Source: CAVQMB01 sp963713445
Lineage (GTDB): Bacteria > Pseudomonadota > Gammaproteobacteria > Competibacterales > Competibacteraceae
DNA length: 64,000 nucleotides
Assembly (NCBI GenBank): GCA_963713445.1
Contig: CAVQMB010000031.1
Span: 186,001-250,000 of the forward strand
Reading direction: 5' to 3'
A program made the position numbers and the translations under genes. Below the pieces are notes generated by a model. That model saw only the letters and a list, made by a program, of their open reading frames with translations. It did not search any database and was not told the origin of the DNA. This document shows positions 28,373-38,324 of the stretch, in pieces (positions within the stretch are counted from its first letter, which is position 1; each line of letters begins with the position of its first letter).

Positions 28373-29916
28373 ATGACTGCGACTGATACCCAGAGGCGCC
28401 GGCGCGGCGGCGCCCGCGCGCGCCGCCAGGCCCAACGTAGCAGCAGTCCGGTAGCACCCGCGTATATACGCCGGCGTATCCCCACCTACGATATTCTGGA
28501 TGAAACCGGTCTGGTGGCCATCGAGCGCACGGCCGACCGGATCCTGGCCGAGGTTGGCATCGAGTTCCGCGGCGATGACGAGGCCATCCGGCTGTTCCGG
28601 GAATCCGGCGCCCGAGTCGATGGCGTCCGGATTCGCTTCGAGCCTGGCCATCTGCGGGAAATTCTGCGCACGGCGCCGGCCGAATTCACCCAACATGCCC
28701 GCAACCCGGAACGTTCGGTACGCATCGGCGGTGACCACGTGGTGTTCGCTCCGGCCTACGGCTCGCCGTTCGTGATGGACCTGGATCGGGGCCGGCGTTA
28801 CGGGGCGCTCGAGCCGATTTCCGGAATTTCGTGCGGCTGGCCTATTCGTCGCCCTGGCTGCATCATTCCGGCGGCACGGTATGCGAGCCAGTCGACGTGC
28901 CGGTCAACAAGCGCCATCTCGACATGGTGTACGCTCATATCCGCTATTCCGATAAGCCGTTCATGGGCTCGATTACGGCCGAGGAGCGGGCCGAGGACTC
29001 CATCGAAATGGCGCGGATCGTGTTTGGGCCGGGATTCATCGATCAGAACTGCGTGATCCTGGGTAACGTTAACGTCAACTCCCCACTGGTCTGGGACGGT
29101 ACCATGACCCGGGCTGCACGGGCCTATGCTCGGGCCAATCAGGCGGCGGTAATCGTGCCATTCATACTGGGTGGCGCCATGGGGCCGGTGACCAATGCCG
29201 GCGCCATCGCCCAGGCCCTGGCCGAGACCATGGTCGGCTGTGCTCTGACCCAGCTGGAGCGGCCCGGTGCGCCGGTGATCTTCGGCAATTTCCTGTCGTC
29301 GATGTCGCTGCGCTCGGGGGCGCCGACCTTCGGCACGCCGGAGCCGGCGGTCGGTTCGCTGGTGGTAGGGCAACTGGCCCGGCGACTGGGATTGCCGCTG
29401 CGCGGCTCGGGCTCGTTCACCACTTCCAAACTCCCTGATGGCCAGGCCATGACGGAAAGCGTTATGTCGATGCTGGCTGCGGTCCACTGTGGTGCCAACT
29501 TCGTGCTGCATTCGGCCGGTTTTCTGGACGGGCTGCTGTCGATGAGCTACGAGAAGTTCGTCATGGACGCGGATTTTTGCGGTGCTCTGCATACTTATCT
29601 GGGTGGAGTCACGGTGGATACCAACGCTTTGGCGCTGGACGCGTTTCACGAGGTCGGTCCCGGTACCCACTTCTTCGGCTGCGCCCATACTATGGCCAAT
29701 TACGAGACCGCCTTCTGGGATTCGGAACTATCGGACAACAACTCGTTCGAGCAGTGGTCGGACGACGGCGCCGAAAACATCATGACCCGTGCCAACCGGC
29801 GCTGGAAAAAGCTGCTGGCCGAATACCAGGCACCGTCGCTGGACCCGGCGGTCGATCAGGCGTTGCAGGATTTCATCGCCCGTCGCAAGGCGGCGATGGA
29901 AGACGCCTGGCACTGA
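28373..29916 (+). CDS. MttB family (trimethylamine/betaine) methyltransferase, non-pyrrolysine, one frameshift
   Basis: A COG5598 methyltransferase; characterised members move a methyl group from trimethylamine or betaines to a corrinoid protein. An N-terminal Arg-rich stretch is followed by RRIPTYDILDETGLVAIE, EVGIEFRGDDEAIRLFRESG and FAPAYGSPFVMDLDRGRRYG. After one frame change near 28815-28825 it continues DFRNFVRLAYSSPWLHHSGG, EPVDVPVNKRHLDMVYAHIR, LGGAMGPVTNAGAIAQALAE and HSAGFLDGLLSMSYEKFVMD. No in-frame TAG is present, so this is a non-pyrrolysine member like glycine-betaine methyltransferases. About 514 residues. An AGAGGAG site lies about 11 bases before ATG 28373. No corrinoid-protein gene is nearby. 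Confidence 0.85.
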
Positions 29917-29946
29917 CCCTCTTAGCCGCGATTTCGGAGTACTGCT

Positions 29947-30090
29947 ATGAGCCCGGCTTTTCCAAGCCTTTTCTCGCCGCTGACACTGCGGCACAAAAGG
30001 TTGCGGTCGCGGTTGGTGTTCGGCGCCGATACCGCCAACATGGCCGTCATGGCAAACTTTGAAGGCCGCCAACTGGCCCAACGACTCTGA
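29947..30090 (+). pseudogene. 47-residue N-terminal fragment of an FMN oxidoreductase
   Basis: An ATG with GGAG eight bases upstream opens 47 codons beginning FPSLFSPLTLRHKRLRSRLV after MSPA. This is the N-terminal beta strand and first helix of Old-Yellow-Enzyme-type FMN barrels, and it resembles the start of the next gene without being identical to it. The frame then loses similarity and stops at 30088-30090. I read it as the leftover of a second oxidoreductase gene that was mostly deleted. Confidence 0.5.
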
Positions 30091-30101
30091 GGTTCTTCAT
30101 C

Positions 30102-32156
30102 GTGACTGCGAAAGACCCGCTGCTACAGCCGTTTCAGCTCAAGCACCTGACCCTGCGCAACCGCATCATGTCGACAGCGCACGAGCCGGCTTATTCCGAG
30201 GACGGCATGCCCAAGGATCGCTACCGGCTCTATCACCTGGAAAAGGCCAAGGGCGGGATCGCGCTGACCATGACCGCCGGTTCGGCGGTGGTCTCGCGCG
30301 GACTCGCCGGCCGCCTTCGGCAATCTGCATGCCTACAAGGACGACATCGTGCCGTGGCTCAAGCAGCTCGCCGACGACTGCCACGAGCATGGCGCGGCGG
30401 TGATGATCCAGCTCACCCATCTCGGCCGGCGCACCAACTGGAACAAGGCCGACTGGCTGCCGGTGCTGGCGCCTCGCCGGTGCGCGAGCCCGCCCACCGC
30501 GCCTTCCCCAAGGATCGCCGAGGACTGGGATCATCGAGCGCATCGTCGCCGACTACGCGGCCGCCGCCCAGCGCATGCAGGCAGCCGGCCTGGACGGCAT
30601 CGAGTTCGAGGCCTACGGCCACCTGATGGATCAGTTCTGGTCGCCGGCCACCAATCAGCGCGACGACGACTATGGCGGCTCCCTCGACAACCGCCTGCGC
30701 TTCACCTTGCGGGTGCTGGACGCGGTGCGCACCGCGGTCGGGCCGAAGTTCATCGTCGGCATGCCGGCATGGTGGCCGACGAGGACTGGGACAAAGGGCT
30801 TAGCAGCGAAGAGGGCGTCGAGATCGCCGCGGCGACTTGTGCGGCACCGGCAAGGTCGATTTCCTCAACATCATCCGCGGCCACATCGAGACCGACGCGG
30901 CGCTGGCCAACGTCATCCCCGTCCAGGGCATGGCGGTCGGCGCCGCATCTCGACTTCGCCGGCGAGGTGCGCGCCGCCACCCAGTTTCCGGTCTTCCATG
31001 CCGCCCGCATCAACGACGTCGCCACCGCCCGCCATGCCGATCGCCGAAGGCAAGCTCGACATGGTCGGCATGACCCGCGCGCACATCGCCGACCCGCATA
31101 TCGGCCGTAAGATTGCCGAGGGCCGCGAGCAGCGAAATCCGGCCCTGCGTCGGCGCCACCTATTGCCTCGACCGCATCTACGAAGGCCACGAGGCGCTCT
31201 GCATCCATAATCCGGCAACCGGCCGCGAGGCGACCATGCCGCATGTCATCACCCGCAGCGAGTGGACCGGCGAAGCGCGTCGTGGTCGTCGGCGCCGGTC
31301 CTGCCGGGCTGGAGGCGGCCCGGGTGGCGGCCGAGCGCGGCCATGCGGTGGTGCTGTTCGAGGCTGCCGATCAGCCGGGCGGGCAGGTGCGTGCTGGCCG
31401 CCCGCCAGCGGCGCCGGTCGGAACTGATCGGGATCGTCGACTGGCGGATGCGGCGGTGCACGGCGCTGGGTGTCGAACCGCATTTCAACGTGTTTGCCGA
31501 GGCCGATGACGTACTGGCTGAGGACCCGGACATAGTGATTGTCGCTACCGGCGGCTTGCCCAATACAGGGTTGCCCGAACAGGGCAGCGAACTGGTCGTA
31601 TCGAGCTGGGATATTCTGTCGGGCGATGTCAAGCCGGCCGCCAGCGTGCTGCTGTTCGACGACAATGGTGGCCATCCCGGCATGCAGGCCGCTGAGATTC
31701 CTGGCGGAAGACGGTTCCGAGCTGGAGATCGTCTCGCCCGAGCGCTTCTTCGCCCCCGAGATCGGTGGCCTCAACCACGTCGCCTACGCCAAGGTGTTCC
31801 AGCGCCACAATGTTCGAATTACCATCAACCGCCGGCTGCTGGGTGCCCGGCGCGAGGGCAACCGGGTTGCTGCCATCGTCGGGAGCGACTATGTCGACGG
31901 CAAGGAGGTCCGCCTAGTGGATCAGATCGTGGTCGAACACGGCACGCTGCCGCTCGACGAACTGTATTTCGAGCTCAGGGACGGCTCGCGCAATCATGGC
32001 GAGATCGATTACAAGGCTTTGATCCGCGGTGAGCCTCAGATGGTACCGCGTAACCCGGACGGTGACTATCGCCTCTACCGGATCGGTGATGCGGTATCCA
32101 GCCGCAATATTCATGCTGCGATCTATGACGCATTGCGGTTGTGCAAGGATTTCTGA
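30102..32156 (+). CDS. StcD/DgcA-like FMN/FAD/Fe-S oxidoreductase, N-demethylase type (frameshifted)
   Basis: A two-module flavoprotein of the trimethylamine dehydrogenase/dimethylglycine and N-methylproline demethylase group, about 685 residues. Module one is an FMN barrel: PFQLKHLTLRNRIMSTAHEP, IQLTHLGRRTNW, GIEFEAYGHLMDQFWSPATN, MVGMTRAHIADPHIGRKI. Then comes an Fe-S-type Cys block, CVGATYCLDRIYEGHEALC. Module two is a nucleotide-binding fold: VVVVGAGPAGLEAARVAAER, IVIVATGG, ending AIYDALRLCKDF. About ten frame changes between 30300 and 31710 break it, each restored in another frame; the flanks are clean. It starts with GTG 30102. It follows mttB on the same strand and precedes the second Opp operon. 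Confidence 0.8.
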
Positions 32157-32436
32157 TGCTGCTGCTGGCGGCTTTTGAAACCGGCCGGGTAGTGGCTGCC
32201 GTCGTGCGTGTTTTGGCCGATGCGATCGGTCTTTGGCCGAGTGCCCGGTCGGGTTCGGAGCCGACAACAGGTTGACGGCCCCCCGTTTAGCCGACACCCT
32301 AGCAGGGCTTGGCTGTCGCAAGCTCCCGGTCAGGCGCCGAAGCGGCAAACAGGGTCGGGTGCCCGTGCTGCTGGCGACACGGGAGTTACGGCCGGGCGGC
32401 CCCTGAATATGCGGAAGTGTCGCCTGAACGTCAAAA

Positions 32437-32464
32437 CTTGTCGCTTGTCGCTTGCGACTTAGAC
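32437..32464 (+). repeat. Short heptamer tandem repeat (CTTGTCG)
   Basis: CTTGTCG occurs at 32437-32443 and 32444-32450, followed by degenerate copies CTTGCGA and CTTAGAC. It sits in the 381-base gap before the second Opp operon. The remainder of the gap (32157-32537) shows no gene; its last 60 bases are AT-rich and should hold the operon promoter. GGAGG (32530-32534) is the ribosome site. Confidence 0.6.
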
Positions 32465-32537
32465 GGCTATGGGCTAACAATAAAAATAACCCTAGAAAAA
32501 GCGTAATAATTTCTAACTCCACCTGGATCGGAGGCTG

Positions 32538-34232
32538 ATGCCGATGGTTGATTTCAACGAAGTGGACAAGCATCGTTCAGTGCCCAAGCTGATCGATGAT
32601 TTCAAGCGTGGCAAGATGAATCGCCGCGAATTTCTCCGGACCACGACGCTGTTGGGTGTGTCGGCCGGCACGGCTTATGCACTGGCCGGCAGGATTACGG
32701 GCGAACCGTTGATCCAGGCCGCCCGAGCTGCTGAAGCACCACACAAGGGAGGAATGTTGCGGGTCGCCATGGCGGTGCAGGAAATGACTGACCCGGCAAC
32801 CTTCGACTGGACCGAAAAATCCAACGTGGCGCGCCACATCGTCGAGTATCTGACGCTGACCGATCCCGACAATATCACGCATCCCTACCTGGCCAAGAGT
32901 TGGGACGCGAATGATGACCTGACCCAATGGACGTTCCATCTGAACAAGGGGATCAAGTGGTCGAACGGCGACGAGTTCAACGCCGATGATGTCGTCTACA
33001 ATTTTACCCGCTGGCTTGACCCCAAGACCGGGTCCAGCAACCAGGGCTTGTTCAGCGCCATGCTGATCGATACCGGTAACAAGGACGATAAGGGCAATGT
33101 CATCAAGAAGATGGCGCCTAAAGCCATCGAAAAGCTGGATGACTACACCGTCCGCATCAATCTGCAGCGGCCGGTACTGTCAATTCCTGAGAACCTGTAC
33201 AACTACCCCACTGCTATCGTCCATCGCGACTTCGACAAAATGGGTGCCAATCTGAGCAAGCACCCGATTGGGACCGGTCCCTACGAACTGGCCCAGTTCC
33301 GGGTCGGCGAGATCGCCGTGCTCAAACGCCGCAAGGAGCCGTACTGGAACGGCGAGGTCTACCTCGACGAGATCCGCTACATCGATGTCGGCCAGGACCC
33401 CAACGCCATGATGGGCGCCCTGGCGTCGCAGCAGGTTGACGCGGTCTACCAAGTCGATCTCAGCACGCTGGATGCCATCAAGGCCATTCCTAACGTCGAA
33501 CTTTCGCGGGTGCACACCGCCCAGACTGGTGTGATCCGGATGAAGGTGACCAAAGAGCCGTTCACCGACTGGAAGGTGCGTAAGGCCATCCAGCTGTGCT
33601 CGGACAACAACCAGAACATGCAGCAGTCGTTCCGGGGTCTGGGTCTGCTTGGCGAACATCACCAAGTCGCCAAGGTCCATCCGGAGTATTACCAACTGCC
33701 GGCCTGGCATCGCAACGTGACTGAAGCCAAGAAATTGCTGAAGGAAGCCGGCAAGGAAGGTCTGACGGTCGACTGTGTGGTCGGCAACACCTCCGGCAAC
33801 TGGCAGCAGGACTCGGTGACGGTGCTGAAGCAGAATCTGGCGCAGGCCGGCATCAACCTCAACATCAAGGTGATGCCCGCGGCTCAGTACTGGGAGATCT
33901 GGGACAAAGCACCGTTCAGTCTCACCGAATGGACCCACCGCCCTCTGGGCACCATGGCTTTGTCGCTGGCTTATCGTACCGGCGTGCCATGGAACGAAAC
34001 CAGCTACTCCAATCCCAAGTTCGACGCGGCACTGGACCATGCCGAGTCGATCCTGGATGTTGACAAGCGGCGCGAAGCCATGAAGCCGGTTGAGTCGATC
34101 CTGCAGCATGACGCGGTCATGGTGCAGCCCTACTTCCGCGACGTGATGACCGCCTACAGCGACAAGGTAGTGGGCTGGCACACTCATCCCACCCTGTACC
34201 ATCAGTTCGATAAGGTCTGGATCAAGACCTGA
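32538..34232 (+). CDS. Opp/Dpp-type extracellular solute-binding protein (SBP_bac_5), Tat signal
   Basis: The periplasmic receptor of the second Opp-type importer, up to 564 residues. The twin-arginine motif MNRREFLRTTTLLGVSAGTA near residues 27-46 shows Tat export in folded form, and cleavage is likely near AARAAEA. Family 5 blocks are HPYLAKSWDANDDLTQWTF, IKWSNGDEFNADDVVYNF, HPIGTGPYELAQF and VRKAIQLCSDNNQ. GGAGG lies nine bases before the second in-frame ATG (32544) but only three before ATG 32538, so 32544 may be the real start. It is only distantly similar to the binding protein at 25.1-26.7 kb. The ligand is unknown; context suggests a methylated amine or betaine. Confidence 0.92.
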   Translation: MPMVDFNEVDKHRSVPKLIDDFKRGKMNRREFLRTTTLLGVSAGTAYALAGRITGEPLIQAARAAEAPHKGGMLRVAMAVQEMTDPATFDWTEKSNVARHIVEYLTLTDPDNITHPYLAKSWDANDDLTQWTFHLNKGIKWSNGDEFNADDVVYNFTRWLDPKTGSSNQGLFSAMLIDTGNKDDKGNVIKKMAPKAIEKLDDYTVRINLQRPVLSIPENLYNYPTAIVHRDFDKMGANLSKHPIGTGPYELAQFRVGEIAVLKRRKEPYWNGEVYLDEIRYIDVGQDPNAMMGALASQQVDAVYQVDLSTLDAIKAIPNVELSRVHTAQTGVIRMKVTKEPFTDWKVRKAIQLCSDNNQNMQQSFRGLGLLGEHHQVAKVHPEYYQLPAWHRNVTEAKKLLKEAGKEGLTVDCVVGNTSGNWQQDSVTVLKQNLAQAGINLNIKVMPAAQYWEIWDKAPFSLTEWTHRPLGTMALSLAYRTGVPWNETSYSNPKFDAALDHAESILDVDKRREAMKPVESILQHDAVMVQPYFRDVMTAYSDKVVGWHTHPTLYHQFDKVWIKT

Positions 34233-34239
34233 TTCGTTC

Positions 34240-34268
34240 CGGGCCGGCGCTTCCCGCGCGCCGGCCCG
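34240..34268 (+). other. Intercistronic hairpin after binding-protein gene
   Basis: CGGGCCGGCGC (34240-34250) pairs perfectly with GCGCCGGCCCG (34258-34268), loop of seven, eight bases after the stop and 41 before the permease ATG. No T tract. Probably an mRNA-stabilising or partial-termination structure. Confidence 0.6.
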
Positions 34269-34309
34269 TCCCGTTATCCGACATAAAGCCAGAATAACGG
34301 ACCACCACC

Positions 34310-35244
34310 ATGCTGATACTGATAATCAAGCGCATCGGCTTCATGATTATCACCATGATTGCCGTATCATTGCTGGTCTTCGGCTTGCTCGAAATCAACA
34401 TCCAGAGCGTTGCGGTGAAGGTCCTGGGACCTTACACGTCCGAACAACAACGCCACCTCTGGCTGCTCAACCACGGTTACCTGCGGCCGTTCTATGTCCG
34501 TTATTTCAGCTGGCTGTTCGATTTTTTCACCGGCCACTGGGGCGAGTCGGTGCGGTTCAAGGTTCCGGTGAGCGAAGTACTGTGGCCACGCCTGGCCAAC
34601 ACCGGCATTCTGGTGGGTTGCGTGTTCGCGCTGATGGTGCCGATATCGCTGGTGCTGGGGGTGCTTTCCGGGATGCGTGAGGGATCGAAACTGGACCGTG
34701 ACCATTTCGCTGGTCAGCATTATCACCACCTCGGTGCCGGAATTCGCCAGCACCGTATTCTTCGCGGCAATTTTCGTGTTTGCGCTGCACTGGCTGCCGG
34801 GCACAAGTCAGCATGGTCAACGGTTTCGACTGGCATCAGCTGGTGCTGCCGGTGCTGGTGCTGGTGATCTACGATTTCGGCTACGTCGCGCGCATGACCC
34901 GGGCCTCGATGGCCGAGGTGATGACACTCGCAATATATCCGCACCGCCGATACTCAAGGGCCTGCCGTGGCGCAAGGTGATCTCGCGCCATGCCCTGCGC
35001 AACGCCCTGATCGCGCCGTTCACGGTGATCGTGCTGCAGATCAACTGGCTGCTGTCGGGCGTGATCGTGGTCGAGATGTTCTTCGCCTACAAAGGCTTCG
35101 GGAAGCTGCTCTGGAGGCGGCCTATCGGGACATCTATCTGATCGAGGCCTGCACGATGGTGGCGGTGTTCGTCGCCGTAGCGGTCGCAGACCATCGCCGA
35201 TATCGGCTACATCTATCCTCAATCCGCGCATCCGCTTCAGCTGA
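34310..35244 (+). CDS. Opp/Dpp-type ABC permease, DppB-like (frameshifted)
   Basis: The first membrane subunit of the second importer, about 310 residues. It begins MLILIIKRIGFMIITMIAVS, with YLRPFYVRYFSWLFDFFTGH and ILVGCVFALMVPISLVLGVL in frame. After changes near 34690 and 34800 it continues TSVPEFASTVFFAAIFVFAL and LPVLVLVIYDFGYVARMTRA. Further changes near 34920-34940 and 35110 lead to LPWRKVISRHALRNALIAPF and LEAAYRDIYLIEACTMVAVF, ending NPRIRFS at stop 35242-35244. It is one of two broken genes between an intact binding protein and an intact ATPase. Confidence 0.75.
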
Positions 35245-35253
35245 GGACCCGCC

Positions 35254-36197
35254 ATGGCCAATGTCGAAGTTGAAAGCGTCGTCAAACAACCGGCCACCGG
35301 TTACGGCGGCGCCCTGTGGCGGGCGTTGAGGTCGTTCGGTCTGCTGCGTGAATCTTGGGTGGGCATGCTCGGGGCGGCAATCGTTTTGTTCTGGGTCCTG
35401 GTGGCGATCTTCGCGCCGCTGCTGGCGCCGTACGATCCGCTTGCCACCTTACAGCCGTTCGCGTCCCCGGGCACCCATTTCGCCGGCAATGCACACGCCC
35501 ATGCCGGTACCTTCTGGCTGGGTACCGACCACCTTGGCCGCGACATCCTGTCGCGGATTATCTGGGGCGCGCGCACCGTACTGTTCTATGCGCCGCATTG
35601 CCACCCTGGTGGCGTACGTGATCGGCATCCTGATGGGGCTGGTGGCGGGCTACCTGGGCGGCTGGGTGGACGAGATCCTGTCGGCGCATCGAGCGCCGTC
35701 ATTCTGGCGTTCCCGGTGCTGGTGCTTTACATCGTCATCATCAGCTACCATTGGCGCCTCAGGCATCAACATCGTGATCGCTATCACCTTCGCCACCGGC
35801 CCGCTGGATCATGCGCATCGTGCGCGGTCTGGTGCTGGACCTGCGCAACCGTGACTATGTCGCGGCAGCCCAGACCCGTGGCGAGGGCATGTGGCGCATC
35901 ATGCTGGTCGAGATTCTGCCCAACGCCCGCGGCCCGCTGATCGTCGATGCCTGCCTCCGGCTCGGCTACGTGATCATCACCATCGGCGTGCTGGGCTTCC
36001 TGGGGCTGGGCCTGCCGCCGCCGCAACCGGACTGGGGCGGCATGATCAACGAGGGACGCGCCATGGCAATGGCTTTCCCGCACATAGTGCTGTTCCCCTG
36101 CATCGCCATCTCGTCGCTGGTGTTGGGCTTCAACCTGCTGGCCGACGGCTTGCGCGAGATCTCGCATGCGCGACTGAGGACACGACATGGCCGATGA
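35254..36197 (+). CDS. Opp/Dpp-type ABC permease, DppC-like (frameshifted)
   Basis: The second membrane subunit of the second importer, about 313 residues. The start MANVEVESVVKQPATGYGG leads to a first membrane segment and FWLGTDHLGRDILSRIIWGA. Frame changes near 35590, 35690, 35750 and 35810 follow. The EAA-type loop is DYVAAAQTRGEGMWRIMLVE, then LGFLGLGLPPPQPDWGGMIN and LVLGFNLLADGLREISHARL in frame to the stop at 36197. It overlaps the ATPase ATG by 11 bases. Confidence 0.78.
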
Positions 36198-38280
36198 CAC
36201 TCCGTTGCTGGAAATCAAGGATCTCGATCTTCCTACTATCACCCGCGCCGGCGAGATCCCTGCGGTGATCGACTTCTCACTGACCGTCAACGCCGGCGAG
36301 TCCGTCGGCCTGGTGGGCGAGTCTGGCTGCGGCAAATCGACCGTGGCCATGGCTATCATGCAGTACATGGGCAGTAACGGCGGTATCAAGAGTGGTTCGA
36401 TCAGGTTCAAGGGCCGCGATCTGACCACGATGAACCAGGAAGAGTTACGGCGCCTGCGCGGTGCCCAGATATCGATGATCTATCAGGAACCGATGGCGGC
36501 CCTTAACCCGAGTATGATCTGCGGCCGCCAGTTGATGGAGGTGCCGCTGACCCACGAGAACATCAGCGAAGCTGAAGCCCGCGAGCGGGCGCTGCAGATG
36601 CTGGCCGACGTACGCTTGCCGGACGCCAAACGGGTGTTCGACGCCTATCCGCATCAGATCTCCGGCGGTCAGCAACAGCGCGTGGTAATCGCCATGGCAC
36701 TGCTGTCCAATCCGGCCTTGCTGCTGCTGGACGAGCCCACCACCGCGCTGGATGTAACCGTCGAGGCTGGCATCATCAAGCTGATCGCCGAAATCAGCGA
36801 GCGGTTCGGGACTGCCCAGCTGTTCATTTCACACAATCTGGGCCTGATTCTGGAAACCTGTGACCGGGTGTGTGTAATGTATTCTGGCGAGGTGGTTGAG
36901 GAGGGGCCGATCAAGATGGTATTCGACAACCCGTGCCATCCTTACACCCATGGCCTGTTCGGCTGCATCCCGCTACCTACAGCCGACAAGAACGCGCGGC
37001 CGCTGCGGCCCATCCGCGGCCAGTTGCCGCTGCCGCATGAGCGCCCGCCCGGCTGCAATTTCGGTCCCCGCTGTGATTATTTCGAAGGCGGTCGCTGTGA
37101 CCTGCGCAATATCGCCATAGAGCCGGTGCCCGAGTCACCGGGGCAGCGGGTGCGCTGTCTGCGCTGGCAGGAGATCGACCGGTCGCAGGACCAGACGGCG
37201 TTCGAAACGCACGAGTCCCTGGCGCCGGGCGAAATCGTGCTCAATGTGGAGGATATGCAGAAGTATTACGAAATTCACGACCGTTCCATTGGCGCTATGC
37301 TGTCGGGGCAGATGGTGCGGTATGTCAAGGCCAACGAAACCCTGAGTTTCACGGCCCGCCGTGGCGAAACGGTGGCTATCGTCGGCGAGTCCGGTTGTGG
37401 CAAGTCGACCTTCGCCAAGGTGCTGATGGGTCTGGAGACGGTCACTGGCGGGAGGATCGGCTTCGACGGCGAGGACATCGGCGACGTCCCAGTGCAGAAG
37501 CGTTCACCCAAGCGGCTGGCGGCGCTGCAGATGGTGTTCCAGAATCCCTCGGATACGCTTAACCCCAGCCTGACCGTGGGTGGGCAGATCGGCCGCGTCA
37601 TCAAGAAGTTCGGCATCGAGCGCAATCGCACCAAAATTCGTCAACGGGTGATGGAACTGCTCGATACAGTCAAGTTGCCACGTGATTTCTACTATCGGCG
37701 GCCACGGCAGCTCTCGGGTGGCCAGAAGCAGCGGGTCGGTATTGCGCGCGCGTTCGCGGGCAACCCGGAACTTGTTATCGCGGATGAGCCGGTATCTGCA
37801 CTCGACGTGTCGGTAGCCGCGGCAGTTACCGAGCTGCTGATGGATATCCAGCGCGAGCACCGCACGACGCTGTTGTTCATCAGCCACGACCTCAGCGTGG
37901 TACGTTACCTGGCTGACCGCATCGTGGTGATGTATCTGGGCCAGATCATGGAATCCGGCACCACTGAGCAGATCTTTACACCGCCTTATCATCCCTACAC
38001 GGAGGCCTTGTTGTCAGCGGTGCCGATTGCTGATCCCAACGTCGAGAAGCGTGAGATTGTGTTGGAAGGACCGCTGCCCAGCGTTCTGAATCCGCCCCAG
38101 GGCTGCCCATTCGTTACCCGCTGCCCGCGCAAGCTTGGCAAAATCTGCGAGGACCAGCGACCGCCGGTGCACACGCCGGTCCGGGGCCATCATATCGCCT
38201 GCCATATACCGCTGGATGAACTGCGCCGGATAGAACCCGTCATGAAGCTGGTCGAGGAGGGAATTGCTGCCGAGGCCTGA
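36187..38280 (+). CDS. Opp/Dpp-type ABC transporter, fused double ATPase
   Basis: An intact 697-residue protein with two nucleotide-binding domains, so one chain replaces the usual DppD and DppF. Domain one has Walker A GESGCGKST (residues 44-52), ISGGQQQRVVIAMAL and LLLLDEPTTALDV. Domain two has GESGCGKST near residue 400, LSGGQKQRVGIARAFAG, LVIADEPVSALDVS and the switch His in LFISHDLSVV. Each domain ends in an oligopeptide-type Cys cluster: GCNFGPRCDYFEGGRCDLRN, and GCPFVTRCPRKLGKICEDQ. A strong hairpin follows the stop. It is the last gene of the second operon. Confidence 0.95.
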   Translation: MADDTPLLEIKDLDLPTITRAGEIPAVIDFSLTVNAGESVGLVGESGCGKSTVAMAIMQYMGSNGGIKSGSIRFKGRDLTTMNQEELRRLRGAQISMIYQEPMAALNPSMICGRQLMEVPLTHENISEAEARERALQMLADVRLPDAKRVFDAYPHQISGGQQQRVVIAMALLSNPALLLLDEPTTALDVTVEAGIIKLIAEISERFGTAQLFISHNLGLILETCDRVCVMYSGEVVEEGPIKMVFDNPCHPYTHGLFGCIPLPTADKNARPLRPIRGQLPLPHERPPGCNFGPRCDYFEGGRCDLRNIAIEPVPESPGQRVRCLRWQEIDRSQDQTAFETHESLAPGEIVLNVEDMQKYYEIHDRSIGAMLSGQMVRYVKANETLSFTARRGETVAIVGESGCGKSTFAKVLMGLETVTGGRIGFDGEDIGDVPVQKRSPKRLAALQMVFQNPSDTLNPSLTVGGQIGRVIKKFGIERNRTKIRQRVMELLDTVKLPRDFYYRRPRQLSGGQKQRVGIARAFAGNPELVIADEPVSALDVSVAAAVTELLMDIQREHRTTLLFISHDLSVVRYLADRIVVMYLGQIMESGTTEQIFTPPYHPYTEALLSAVPIADPNVEKREIVLEGPLPSVLNPPQGCPFVTRCPRKLGKICEDQRPPVHTPVRGHHIACHIPLDELRRIEPVMKLVEEGIAAEA

Positions 38281-38286
38281 AGGGTT

Positions 38287-38316
38287 GTGCGGCCGGTGCC
38301 CTTGCACCGGCCGCAC
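38287..38316. terminator. Hairpin terminator between Opp operon and class V aminotransferase
   Basis: GTGCGGCCGGTGC (38287-38299) pairs perfectly with GCACCGGCCGCAC (38304-38316), a 13-bp stem with a 4-base loop, placed between two converging stop codons. There is no T tract on either side, so full intrinsic termination is uncertain. Confidence 0.6.
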
Positions 38317-38324
38317 CGGTTGGG

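Noticed and set aside
28373..29916. Pyrrolysine-containing MttB
   Set aside because: No in-frame TAG in either open segment; the single break is an indel, not an amber codon.
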